The translations under genes and the position numbers were made by a program. The notes under the pieces were generated by a model. That model did not search any database, was not told the origin of the DNA, and saw nothing but the letters and a program-made list of their open reading frames with translations. A stretch of DNA of 64,000 nucleotides from Tistlia consotensis USBA 355 (GTDB lineage Bacteria > Pseudomonadota > Alphaproteobacteria > Kiloniellales > DSM-21159). The stretch lies in NCBI RefSeq assembly GCF_900177295.1, contig NZ_FWZX01000026.1, positions 35,573 to 99,572 on the forward strand, given 5' to 3'. Positions 16,609 through 24,328 of this stretch are shown piece by piece. Position 1 is the first letter of the stretch. The number at the start of each line of letters is the position of its first letter.

Positions 16609-17748
16609 CTACGGCCGGAGCAATGCGCGCGAGACGACCAACCTCATGATCTCGTTGGTGCCCTCGAGGATCTGGTGGACCCTGAGGTCGCGCAGGTAGC
16701 GCTCGACCGGGAAGTCCCGCAGGTAGCCGTAGCCGCCGTGCAGCTGCAGCGCCTCGTCGACGATCCGGAAGCCGTTGTCGGTCGCCAGGCGCTTGGCCAT
16801 CGCGCAGAGCATCGTCGCCTCGGGCGCGCCGGCGTCGAGCGCCGCCGCGGCCCGGTGCAGCAGCAGGCGGGCGCTCTCCAGCGCCGTCGCCATGTCGGCG
16901 AGCTTGAACTGGACCGACTGGAAGTCGGCCAGCGGCTGGCCGAACTGCCGGCGCTCGCGGACATACTGCAGGGCCAGCTCCAGGCAGGCCCGGGCACCGC
17001 CCAGGGAGCAGGCGCCGATGTTCAGCCGGCCGCCGTCGAGGCCCATCATGGCGATCCTGAAGCCGTCGCCCTCCGCGCCGATCCGGTTGGCGACCGGCAC
17101 CCGGCAGTTGTCGAACAGCACCGCGGCGGTCGGCTGGGTCTTCCAGCCGAGCTTCCTCTCCTGGGCCCCGAAGGACAGGCCCGGCGCGTCCTTCTCGACC
17201 GCGATGCAGGAGATGCCCCTGGGGCCCGGCCCGCCGGTCCGCGCCATGACCAGGTAGAGGTTGCTGCGCCCGCCGCCGGAGATGAAGGCCTTGGCGCCGT
17301 TGAGGAGGTAGTGCTCGCCGTCCCGCTCGGCGCGGGTCGACAGCGAGGCGGCGTCGGAGCCGGCCCCGGGCTCGGTCAGGCAGTAGCTGCCGAACCACTC
17401 CATGGCGGCGAGTCTGGGCACCCAGGCCTGGCGCTGCGCCTCGCTGCCGAAGCGGTCGACCATCCAGGCGACCATGTTGTGGATCGAGAGATAGGCAGCG
17501 GTCGAGGGGCAGGCGGCCGCCAGCTCCTCGAAGATCAGCGCCGCATCGAGGCGCGCAAGGCCGGAGCCGCCAACCTCTTCCGAGGCATAGATGGCCGCGA
17601 AGCCGAGCGCCGCCGCCTCGCGCAGCGCGTCCTCGGGAAAGACCGCCCCCTCGTCCCAGGCCGCCGCGCGCGGCGCCATGACCTCGGTCGCGAAGGCACG
17701 GGCCGTCTCCCGGAACGCGCGCTGCTCTTCGCTGAGCTGGAAATCCAC
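16609..17748 (-). CDS. acyl-CoA dehydrogenase, isobutyryl-CoA dehydrogenase type
   Basis: 379 residues, full length. Seen: GSYCLTEPGAGSDAASLSTRAERDG, AFISGGGRSNLYLVMARTGGPGPRGISC, RERRQFGQPLADFQSVQFKLADM, LHGGYGYLRDFPVERYLRDLRVHQILEGTNEIMR. The Glu in ILEGTNEI is the usual catalytic base. The LSIHNMVAWM and GPRGISC features fit the ACAD8 (isobutyryl-CoA) branch. It is the first gene of a three-gene minus-strand operon and is divergent from a LysR gene. No enoyl-CoA hydratase or hydroxyisobutyryl-CoA hydrolase gene is adjacent, so the module depends on genes elsewhere. Confidence 0.88.
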   Translation of the reverse strand: MDFQLSEEQRAFRETARAFATEVMAPRAAAWDEGAVFPEDALREAAALGFAAIYASEEVGGSGLARLDAALIFEELAAACPSTAAYLSIHNMVAWMVDRFGSEAQRQAWVPRLAAMEWFGSYCLTEPGAGSDAASLSTRAERDGEHYLLNGAKAFISGGGRSNLYLVMARTGGPGPRGISCIAVEKDAPGLSFGAQERKLGWKTQPTAAVLFDNCRVPVANRIGAEGDGFRIAMMGLDGGRLNIGACSLGGARACLELALQYVRERRQFGQPLADFQSVQFKLADMATALESARLLLHRAAAALDAGAPEATMLCAMAKRLATDNGFRIVDEALQLHGGYGYLRDFPVERYLRDLRVHQILEGTNEIMRLVVSRALLRP

Positions 17749-17885
17749 GGTCGTCTCCTCCCCCGGCCGGCGCCGTCGCGGGGCTGGGCCGAGGCCACGG
17801 TGTCACTGCAAAACTCTTCATGCTACGGCTGAAAATGCCCGCCAGTTGTGCAAATATGCCCCGGCACGAAAGGGGAGAGGGTCCA

Positions 17886-18782
17886 ATGCGGGATTTCGAC
17901 TGGAACGATGTCCGCTACTTCCTCGCCGTGGTCCGCACCGGCACCCTGACCCTCGCCGCCCGCCGCCTCGGAAGCGACCACACGACGGTCGGGCGGCGCC
18001 TGAGCGCGTTGGAGGCCAGCCTCGGAGCGAAGCTGATCGACCGGGGACCGACCGGTTGCACGCCGACCGCCCAGGGCGAGCGCTTCCTGGCCGACGCCGA
18101 GGCGCTGGAGAGCGTCGCGACGCGCGCGCAGGAGCGAATCGCCGGCTCGGACGTCGCCCTGTCTGGGACCGTGCGCATCGGCACGCCAGACGGCTTCGGC
18201 AGCTTCTTCCTGGCGCCGAGAATCATGACGTTCTGCGACCGCCATCCCGAGCTCGAGGTCCAGATCGTCGCCATGCCCCGGGTGTTCAGCCTGTCGAAGA
18301 GGGAGGCCGATCTCGCGATCGGCCTCACCCGCCCGGCCGAGGGGCGCCTGGTCAGCCGCAAGCTCACCGACTACTCGCTGCGCCTCTATGCGGCTCGCCG
18401 CTACCTCGAGGCCTCGCCGCCGATCCGTTGCCGCAGCGACCTCGCCGGCCACCACTTCGTCAGCTACATCGACGACCTGATCTTCTCCCCGGAACTCGAC
18501 TACATGCCGCAGATCTCGCGGGATGCGAGCGCACGGCTGCAGAGCTCGAATCTCATCGCGCAGATGCAGGCCACCATCGCCGGAGCCGGCCTTTGCGTCC
18601 TGCCCTGCTTCATGGTGGACGGCGATCCGCGGCTGGTCGCCGTGCTGCCCGAGGAGGTCGTCCTGACCCGCTCGTTCTGGCTCGTCGTCCATGCCGATCA
18701 GCGGCATCTCGCCCGGATTCGCTCCGCCGCCGAGTTCATTCTCGCCGCCGCCCGAACGGACCAGTCACTGCTGAATCCCTGA
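17886..18782 (+). CDS. LysR-family transcriptional regulator
   Basis: 298 residues from ATG 17886, preceded by AAAGGGGAGAGGG. N-terminal winged helix (residues 5-65; YFLAVVRTGTLTLAARRLGSDHTTVGRRLSALE) and a periplasmic-binding-fold effector domain to the end. HTTVGRR is typical of the LysR branch with short effector domains. It is divergent from the isobutyryl-CoA dehydrogenase operon across 137 bp (17749-17885), where TGCAAAACT and TGCAAATAT half-sites occur. It probably regulates that operon. Confidence 0.88.
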   Translation: MRDFDWNDVRYFLAVVRTGTLTLAARRLGSDHTTVGRRLSALEASLGAKLIDRGPTGCTPTAQGERFLADAEALESVATRAQERIAGSDVALSGTVRIGTPDGFGSFFLAPRIMTFCDRHPELEVQIVAMPRVFSLSKREADLAIGLTRPAEGRLVSRKLTDYSLRLYAARRYLEASPPIRCRSDLAGHHFVSYIDDLIFSPELDYMPQISRDASARLQSSNLIAQMQATIAGAGLCVLPCFMVDGDPRLVAVLPEEVVLTRSFWLVVHADQRHLARIRSAAEFILAAARTDQSLLNP

Positions 18783-18876
18783 CCGGCCTCATCGCCGGCC
18801 ACATGAGCCACCCGCCCTCCCCTTCGACGCAGCGCGAAGCTCGCCGGCCGGAAAGCCTCGTTTCCCTTCGCCGCGA

Positions 18877-18911
18877 TTTAGTACGCTTGCACATGGTTTG
18901 CAGGCATCATA
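18877..18911. promoter_or_regulatory. GCWWGC-N9-GCnnGC element, copy 1
   Basis: GCTTGCACAT at 18885-18894 and GCAGGCATCAT at 18900-18910, core starts 15 bp apart, about 80 bp before the SDR gene at 18991. The leading TTTAGTACGCTTGC closely follows the ATAGTGCGCTTGC at 24264-24276. One of four similar sites in this cluster; the MarR protein encoded at 22509-23045 is the candidate ligand. A further CATATGCTTAC at 18944-18954 lies nearer the gene. Confidence 0.5.
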
Positions 18912-18990
18912 TCTTCGCCCGCAGGAATCATGCTGTGACAAACCATATGCTTACGTATTGATTTCCGACAGAACGGGAGGAGCATCCAGG

Positions 18991-19890
18991 ATGAAACTCT
19001 GCGAAGGGCGGGTCGCCATCGTGACAGGGGCCGGCCGCGGCCTCGGCCGGGCGCATGCCCTGAAGCTCGCGAGCCACGGCGCCGCCGTGGTCGTCAACGA
19101 CCTCGGCTCCGAGGCCTCCGGGGTCGGCAGCGATCCCTCTCCGGCGGCCGCGGTCGTCGCCGAGATCGAGGCGGCGGGCGGGCGCGCCGTGGTCGACGGC
19201 TCCGATGCGGCAAGCTGGGAGGGCGCTGCCGAGATGGTCCGCAAGGCGGTCGAGGAGCTCGGCCGGCTCGACATCGTGGTCAACAATGCCGGCATCCTGC
19301 GCGACCGCATGCTCGTCAACATGACCGAGGAGGAATGGGATTCGGTGACGCGGGTGCACCTGAAGTCCACCTTCGCGGTCACGCGTCATGCCGCCGATCA
19401 CTGGCGGAGCCTGGCCAAGCGGGGCGAGGTGCCGGACGCGCGCGTGATCAACACGACCTCGCATTCCGGCCTGTACTGCAACGTCGGTCAGGCGAACTAT
19501 GCCGCGGCGAAGGCCGGGATCGCCAGCTTCTCCATCGTCGCCGCGCGCGAGCTCCAGCGCTACGGCGTGACCGTCAACGCGATCGCGCCGCGCGCGACCA
19601 CACGGATGACCCAGGGGCTGCGAGAGTGGAACGAGGAGCAGCTGCGGATGCGCGATCCGGATTGGGTCGCCGCGCTCGTGACCTGGCTGGCGAGCCCAGA
19701 ATCGAAGGAGGTCAGCGGCCGCGTCTTCGAGGCCTGGGGCTACGGCTTCACCGTCGCCGAGAGCTGGCAGCACGGCGCGACGGCCGAAGCCTCGCTCGAT
19801 CCGACCGAGATCGGCGCGCGGATCCTCGATGTCCATCGGCGCTCGCGCAAGAACGCCGGGATCGACCTGGGCGAAGAGCTCGATCCATGA
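18991..19890 (+). CDS. short-chain dehydrogenase/reductase, 17-beta-HSD4-like
   Basis: 299 residues from ATG 18991, which follows ACGGGAGGAGCATCC. Rossmann motif TGAGRGLGRAHALKLA; VVVNDLG with the long insert (SEASGVGSDPS) characteristic of the 17-beta-HSD4/MFE2 3-hydroxyacyl-CoA dehydrogenase domain; NNAGILRDRM; catalytic Ser/Tyr/Lys in TTSHSGLYCNVGQANYAAAKAG. The C-terminal ~70 residues extend beyond a minimal SDR, as in MFE2-type enzymes. Probably oxidises a 3-hydroxyacyl-CoA in the beta-oxidation-like pathway of this cluster. Convergent with the SDR gene at 19934-20755. Confidence 0.86.
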   Translation: MKLCEGRVAIVTGAGRGLGRAHALKLASHGAAVVVNDLGSEASGVGSDPSPAAAVVAEIEAAGGRAVVDGSDAASWEGAAEMVRKAVEELGRLDIVVNNAGILRDRMLVNMTEEEWDSVTRVHLKSTFAVTRHAADHWRSLAKRGEVPDARVINTTSHSGLYCNVGQANYAAAKAGIASFSIVAARELQRYGVTVNAIAPRATTRMTQGLREWNEEQLRMRDPDWVAALVTWLASPESKEVSGRVFEAWGYGFTVAESWQHGATAEASLDPTEIGARILDVHRRSRKNAGIDLGEELDP

Positions 19891-19933
19891 CCCGTCCCGG
19901 GCGGGCCGCCTGATCCGGGCCGGGAGCCGCCGC

Positions 19934-20755
19934 TCAGTCGGGAAGCCGCTCCCGGATCGGCTCGAAGACCGGACGCCGAATGCCGTAGTTCAGCCGTTCG
20001 CCGCCGTCGATCACGAGCACGTGGCCCGTGACGAAGGCGGCATGGGGCGAGCAGAGCCACGTCGCCGCCCAGCCGAGCTCGTGCAGCCGGCCGGTGCGCA
20101 GCGCCGGGATGCGCGTGCGCTCCGCTTCGTAGCCCTCGGGGCGGTTCCGCGCCATGTCGGGACTGTGGTCGCCGTGGGGAAAGACGCCGGGGGCGATCGC
20201 GTTGACGCGAATGCCGTCCGGCGCCCATTCGACGGCCAGGGTCTCGGTCAGGCTGCGCACGCCGGACTTGGCAGCGGCACTGTGGGCGTGGCCCGGCGCG
20301 CCGCCGTCCACGTAGGTGGCGAGCACGTTCAGAATCGGGCCCCCGGCTCCGCAGGCCACACGGCGACGGGCGAACTCCCGGCTGCACAGGAAGGTGCCCG
20401 TCAGCACGATGTCCACCACCGCACGCCAGCCGTTCGGCGACAGCCGCTCCGCACGCACCGGGAAGTTGCCGGCAGCGTTGTTCACCAGCACCGAGACCGG
20501 CCCGGCTTCCGCCTCGATGCGCGCGAAGGCGGCACTGACGGCCTCCGGCTCGCGCACGTCGAGCGCGACCTCGATCGCGGCCCCGCCGGCTGCCTCGATT
20601 GCCGCGACGCCGCGCAGCCGGTGGTCGGCCTTGCGGCTCGCGACGGCGATCGTGGCCCCCAGGCGCGCGAACTCCAGCCCCATGCCGAGGCCGAGGCCAG
20701 TGCCCCCGCCGGTGATCAGCACGACCTGCCCCTCGAAGGTCCCCGGCGGCAGCAT
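19934..20755 (-). CDS. short-chain dehydrogenase/reductase (2,4-dienoyl-CoA reductase-like)
   Basis: 273 residues from ATG 20755 (MLPPGTFEGQVVLITGGGTGLGLGMG). Nucleotide-binding TGGGTGLGLGMG; VNNAAGNFPV in place of NNAG, as in dienoyl-CoA reductases. The usual catalytic Tyr appears replaced (ATYVDGGAPGHAHSAAAKSGV keeps the Lys). Start uncertain: the frame is open upstream, a VTVPPSGLPEPPP segment begins at GTG 20806 and may belong to the protein, and a strong AAGGAGGAGGC-ATG site at 20862 sits in another frame. Inferred role: reduction of an unsaturated acyl-CoA. Confidence 0.8.
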   Translation of the reverse strand: MLPPGTFEGQVVLITGGGTGLGLGMGLEFARLGATIAVASRKADHRLRGVAAIEAAGGAAIEVALDVREPEAVSAAFARIEAEAGPVSVLVNNAAGNFPVRAERLSPNGWRAVVDIVLTGTFLCSREFARRRVACGAGGPILNVLATYVDGGAPGHAHSAAAKSGVRSLTETLAVEWAPDGIRVNAIAPGVFPHGDHSPDMARNRPEGYEAERTRIPALRTGRLHELGWAATWLCSPHAAFVTGHVLVIDGGERLNYGIRRPVFEPIRERLPD

Positions 20756-20942
20756 CGAGCGGCCGGCCGGCGGCGGCTCCGGCAGGCCCGACGGTGGCAC
20801 GGTCACCGGCTTGCCCGCCGCGCCGAGCGGAGCACCTGGTGCCGGGCGCAGGCCAGCGTCATGCCTCCTCCTTGCCACCACGCAGATCACCCCGCGGTCG
20901 ACCTGCCCGGGCAGGCCATCGGTCTTCTCCCGGCAACGGCCG

Positions 20943-20965
20943 ACGCATGACATTGATACGCATGA
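20943..20965. promoter_or_regulatory. direct repeat ACGCATGA, 15-bp period
   Basis: ACGCATGA at 20943-20950 and again at 20958-20965, exactly 15 bp apart, in the gap between the minus-strand SDR gene and the CoA hydrolase gene. The period equals that of the GCWWGC-N9-GCWWGC elements nearby, and a CATATGC follows at 20970-20976. Possibly a diverged copy of the same operator in front of the SDR gene. Confidence 0.4.
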
Positions 20966-20993
20966 TTACCATATGCCTGCGATTCACGTCCGG

Positions 20994-22220
20994 TCAACCG
21001 CCTCGCCGATCGCTCCGACTGGCCTCGAGAGCAGCCTGGTGCGCGGGGGCGGCAATCGCGATCAGCCGCTCCGCACGCTCCTCCAGCGTGATTCCGCGCA
21101 GGTCGGCGGCCCCGTGCTCCGTCACCACCACGTCGACGTCGAAACGGGACAGCGACACCGGCCCCTCCCCCTGGCCCGCGGGAACGATCCGGCTGGCTGC
21201 CCCGCCGCTGCCCGTCGCCGCGAGCAGGACGACACGCAGCCCGTTCGCCAGCCTGGCGCCGGCGGCGAAGTCGGTCGCGCCGCCCGGGCCGGAAGCCGGC
21301 CGGCCGTCCCGGGATTCGGCGTAGGCCTGGCCGAAGAGGTCGACCTGATTGGCCGAGTTCAGAGTGACGAGTCCTGGCAGCTCGGAGAGCATGGTCAGGT
21401 CGTGAGTGCGGGAGACCGGGGCGAAGCGGAAGGCCGGGTCGGACAAGGTCCCGTAGAGCCTGCGCGTACCGATGGCGACGCCAGCCGTGATCGGCAAGGC
21501 AGACCTCAGGGCGCCGGCCTCGAGGAGATTCAGGCAGGCGTCGCCGATCAGACCGGACCAAAGCGCCAGCTCCCGATGTCCGCGCAGTGACAGAAGCGCG
21601 GCTTCCGGCAGGCCGCCGAGCCCGCATTGCACCACGGCGCCATCCGGCACCAGCGCTGCGACGTGACGGCCGACGGCGGCGCCGAGCGGCGTGTCGCGCG
21701 ACGGGCTTTCGGGCAGCGCCGACGCCGCTTCCAGCACGGCCGTCATCTCGCGCAAGGGAATGGCCGAGGCGCCTTCGGTGCGCGGCAGCAGCGGATTGAT
21801 CAGGCCGATGCGGACAGGGATATGCGGCCAGAGATCCGGCAGGAAGTCGCAGACCGGCCCGAAGCTGCAGCGGCCCGCCGCATCCGGAGGCGCGACGGCG
21901 AAGACGGCGGCGTCGATGCGGATCGAGCGGAGGCGCGCCCGAATCGCGGCATAGTTGAGGGGCAGGAAGGAGACGTTCGCGAGGCCGGCGAGAGTCGGCG
22001 CCGCGAAAAAGGTCTCCACCGCCACGCCGGCCCGGGCGAGGTCGGAGACGTCATTGAGACCGGGCACGAAAATGCCTGTGATCCGCATGTCGTCCCGGCG
22101 CAGCGCCACCTCGCGAAGCAGCTCGTGCAGCACCGGCGCGGCCGCCGAGCACTCCTGGAGCCAGATTCGCGCGCCCGCCGGGAGGAGCTCGGCAAGCTGC
22201 GCCGGATAGAACGCCGTCAT
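20994..22220 (-). CDS. acetyl-CoA hydrolase/transferase family protein (4-hydroxybutyrate CoA-transferase-like)
   Basis: 408 residues from ATG 22220. Two-domain family I CoA-transferase/hydrolase: N-terminal PLNYAAIRARLR and GLINPLLPRT; central VQCGLGGLPEAALLSL; TLNSANQVDLFGQAYAESRDG (region of the catalytic Glu in this family); C-terminal VVTEHGAADLRG. The enzyme could load CoA onto, or remove it from, a pathway acid. It is divergent from the MarR gene across 288 bp that carries an operator-like element. Confidence 0.82.
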   Translation of the reverse strand: MTAFYPAQLAELLPAGARIWLQECSAAAPVLHELLREVALRRDDMRITGIFVPGLNDVSDLARAGVAVETFFAAPTLAGLANVSFLPLNYAAIRARLRSIRIDAAVFAVAPPDAAGRCSFGPVCDFLPDLWPHIPVRIGLINPLLPRTEGASAIPLREMTAVLEAASALPESPSRDTPLGAAVGRHVAALVPDGAVVQCGLGGLPEAALLSLRGHRELALWSGLIGDACLNLLEAGALRSALPITAGVAIGTRRLYGTLSDPAFRFAPVSRTHDLTMLSELPGLVTLNSANQVDLFGQAYAESRDGRPASGPGGATDFAAGARLANGLRVVLLAATGSGGAASRIVPAGQGEGPVSLSRFDVDVVVTEHGAADLRGITLEERAERLIAIAAPAHQAALEASRSDRRGG

Positions 22221-22429
22221 GACCACGGGACGCCTGCGGAAGTCGGAACAGTTGTATTGCGCATCACCTTTCCACCAGGACTTTCGGTTTCGAACGGTCC
22301 AGCGACGCGCCGCACTTCGGCACATCCGCGTCCGCCGGACCGTCGCGACGGCCGCGCGGTCGCTGCTCCTTCATGCCGTCTCGCAGGCCGGCAATCCCTG
22401 TCGAAGGGTCGAGCGGAAAGCCCGATGAA

Positions 22430-22450
22430 ACTTGCATAAAATATGCTTGC
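22430..22450. promoter_or_regulatory. GCWWGC-N9-GCWWGC element, copy 2 (MarR/CoA-hydrolase divergent region)
   Basis: ACTTGC at 22430-22435 and GCTTGC at 22445-22450 are 15 bp apart, with ATATGCTTGC at 22441-22450 matching copies elsewhere. A TTATAGTACGAACTTG run follows. It lies about 60 bp before the MarR start, so it is a good candidate autoregulatory site and would also control the divergent CoA hydrolase/transferase gene. Confidence 0.55.
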
Positions 22451-22508
22451 TTATAGTACGAACTTGTACGCATCCTTGACGCCACAACCTTCAACGGCAG
22501 GCCGCGCC

Positions 22509-23045
22509 ATGGCAAAGAGGAAGACCGACCCGCAGGCCGAAGAGGCCAAACAGTCGATCGGACCCAAGGACTTCAGGATCGGGTTCTACGTTCACGACGT
22601 CTCGCGTCTGCGGCGGACGCTGTTCGACAGCTACATGAAGCCGCTCGGGATAACCCGATCGCAGTGGTGGGTGCTCGCCCAGCTCTCCCGCTCGCTGTCC
22701 CACAACGGCGCCGACGGCATGCTGCAGACCGACCTCGCGGCGGTGCTCGAGGTCGGCAAGGTCACGGTCGGCGGGCTCATCGACCGGCTCGAAGCTGGCG
22801 GCTTCGTGGAGCGGCGCCCCAGCCCCACGGACCGCCGCGCCAAGCGTGTCGTCATCACCGAGCGCGGCTACGAGGTGCTCGAGCAGATGAGCTCGGTCGG
22901 GCGCACGCTCAATCTCTCGATTCTCAAGGGCATCCCGAAAGACGAGGTGCGCATCGCCGAGAACGTGCTGGCCCGCATGAAGAAGAACATCCGGGAGAAG
23001 CTGGACAAGGACAGCATGGCCGAAGGCGGCGACGACGAGTCGTGA
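22509..23045 (+). CDS. MarR-family transcriptional regulator
   Basis: 178 residues from ATG 22509 (MAKRKTDPQ). Winged helix core: LGITRSQWWVLAQLSRS, DLAAVLEVGKVTVGGLIDRLEAGGFVERRPSPTDRRAKRV, with the wing DRR turn diagnostic of MarR. The N-terminal 25 residues are charged and variable. MarR dimers bind pseudopalindromes and are commonly released by phenolic or acyl-CoA ligands. It is central in the 18991-37497 catabolic cluster, and the repeated GCWWGC elements around it suggest that it controls several of the operons. Confidence 0.9.
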   Translation: MAKRKTDPQAEEAKQSIGPKDFRIGFYVHDVSRLRRTLFDSYMKPLGITRSQWWVLAQLSRSLSHNGADGMLQTDLAAVLEVGKVTVGGLIDRLEAGGFVERRPSPTDRRAKRVVITERGYEVLEQMSSVGRTLNLSILKGIPKDEVRIAENVLARMKKNIREKLDKDSMAEGGDDES

Positions 23046-23068
23046 CCTGGCGCGGCGCCGCCCGCCGG

Positions 23069-24166
23069 TCAGCGCGACCACCCGCGCCTCCTCGTGGCGG
23101 CCGGCCAGCCGGCCTCGGCATCACGGGCGAGCACGACCGGCGGCTCCAGGACAGGCGAGCCGGCCTCGGCGAAGCGCGGGGCCGGGCGCGGACGGATCTC
23201 GGCGCCGCGGATATCGTATGCCTTCCGCGCGACGTTCTGCGGATGGTGCGGCGCTTCGGCGAAGGTGAGCACCGGCGCGACACAGGCGTCACTGCCCTCG
23301 AACAGGCGACACCACTCGTCGCGCTCGCGGGTCGCGAACAAGGCCGCGTAGCGCGCCTTCAGCTCGGGCCACACGGCCGGGTCGCTGCGGTCTGGCACCT
23401 CCGGAGCCTCGTCGCCCAGACGGGCCGCGAAGACCTCGTGGAACTGGGGCTCGAGCGGCGCAACCGCGATGTCGAGACCGTCCTTGCAGCGATAGACGTT
23501 GTAGAACGGCGCCCCGCCGTCGATCAGGTTCGTTCCCGGCTCGCCCGTCCAGCGGCCACGCTCGGCGAGCGAATGGAAGATCCCGGCGAAGAGATTGGCA
23601 CTGTCGAGGATCGCGGCGTCGACCACATCGCCCCGCCCCGTGCGCTCCGCCCGCAGCCGCGCGGCCAGCAGGCCGAAAGCCAGGAACAGCGCCCCGCCGC
23701 CATAGTCGCCGACCAGGTTGAGCGGCGGAGAAGGCGGCTCGCCGCGTCCGCCGAGCGCCGACAGAAGACCTGACAGCGCAATGTAGGTCAGGTCGTGGCC
23801 GGCCGAGCGGGCGAGCGGCCCATCCTGTCCCCAGCCGGTCATCCGGCCGTAGACAAGACGAGGGTTGCCACGCCTCAGATCCTCGGGGCCGAACCCCAGC
23901 CTCTCCATGACCCCCGGGCGGAAACCCTCGATCAGGATGTCCGCCTGGGAGGCGAGTTCCGCGAAATGCGTCCGATCCGCGGCGTCGCGCAGGTCGAGGT
24001 GCAGGACGCTCTTGCCGCGGTGGGTCATGTCGCGCGGGTCCACCTCGCTGCCCGGGCGCTGGATCCGCAGCACCTCGGCCCCCAGGTCGGCCAGCAGCAT
24101 CGCCGCGAAGGGGCCGGGCCCGATGCCTGCCAGCTCCAGCACCCTGATGCCGGAGAGCGGTCCCAT
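23069..24166 (-). CDS. alpha-methylacyl-CoA racemase (CaiB/BaiF superfamily)
   Basis: 365 residues from ATG 24166, chosen for its AGGGAGTGGGG ribosome-binding site and because MGPLSGIRVLELAGIGPGP is the family N-terminus; upstream ATGs to 24208 add only 14 residues. The motifs resemble Amacr/Mcr more than CoA-transferases: GIGPGPFAAMLLADLGAEVLRI, RSAGHDLTYIALSG (catalytic His), NLVGDYGGGALFLAFGLLAA (catalytic Asp) and GAPFYNVYRCKDG. Epimerises 2-methyl-branched acyl-CoAs before beta-oxidation, which implies a methyl-branched substrate or side chain. Confidence 0.86.
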   Translation of the reverse strand: MGPLSGIRVLELAGIGPGPFAAMLLADLGAEVLRIQRPGSEVDPRDMTHRGKSVLHLDLRDAADRTHFAELASQADILIEGFRPGVMERLGFGPEDLRRGNPRLVYGRMTGWGQDGPLARSAGHDLTYIALSGLLSALGGRGEPPSPPLNLVGDYGGGALFLAFGLLAARLRAERTGRGDVVDAAILDSANLFAGIFHSLAERGRWTGEPGTNLIDGGAPFYNVYRCKDGLDIAVAPLEPQFHEVFAARLGDEAPEVPDRSDPAVWPELKARYAALFATRERDEWCRLFEGSDACVAPVLTFAEAPHHPQNVARKAYDIRGAEIRPRPAPRFAEAGSPVLEPPVVLARDAEAGWPAATRRRGWSR

Positions 24167-24253
24167 CCCCACTCCCTGCGCTGCCTGCATCATGCCTCCA
24201 CCATCCACCGCCGGTCCCGATCGTCAGATGATGGTGGCAGCCAGGATAAATAA

Positions 24254-24278
24254 ATGCTAGCTGATAGTGCGCTTGCAT
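24254..24278. promoter_or_regulatory. GCWWGC-N9-GCWWGC element, copy 3
   Basis: ATGCTAGC at 24254-24261 and GCTTGCAT at 24271-24278 form an inverted repeat with 7 of 8 positions complementary and a 9-bp spacer; core starts are 15 bp apart. It lies between the divergent racemase gene and the thiolase-like operon, about 50 bp before the latter's start codon. It is the most symmetrical of the four copies. Confidence 0.6.
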
Positions 24279-24328
24279 ATTTCTTAGCAGACGAGACCTG
24301 CCGGACGAGGGCAGGCGGAAGGGGGAGG

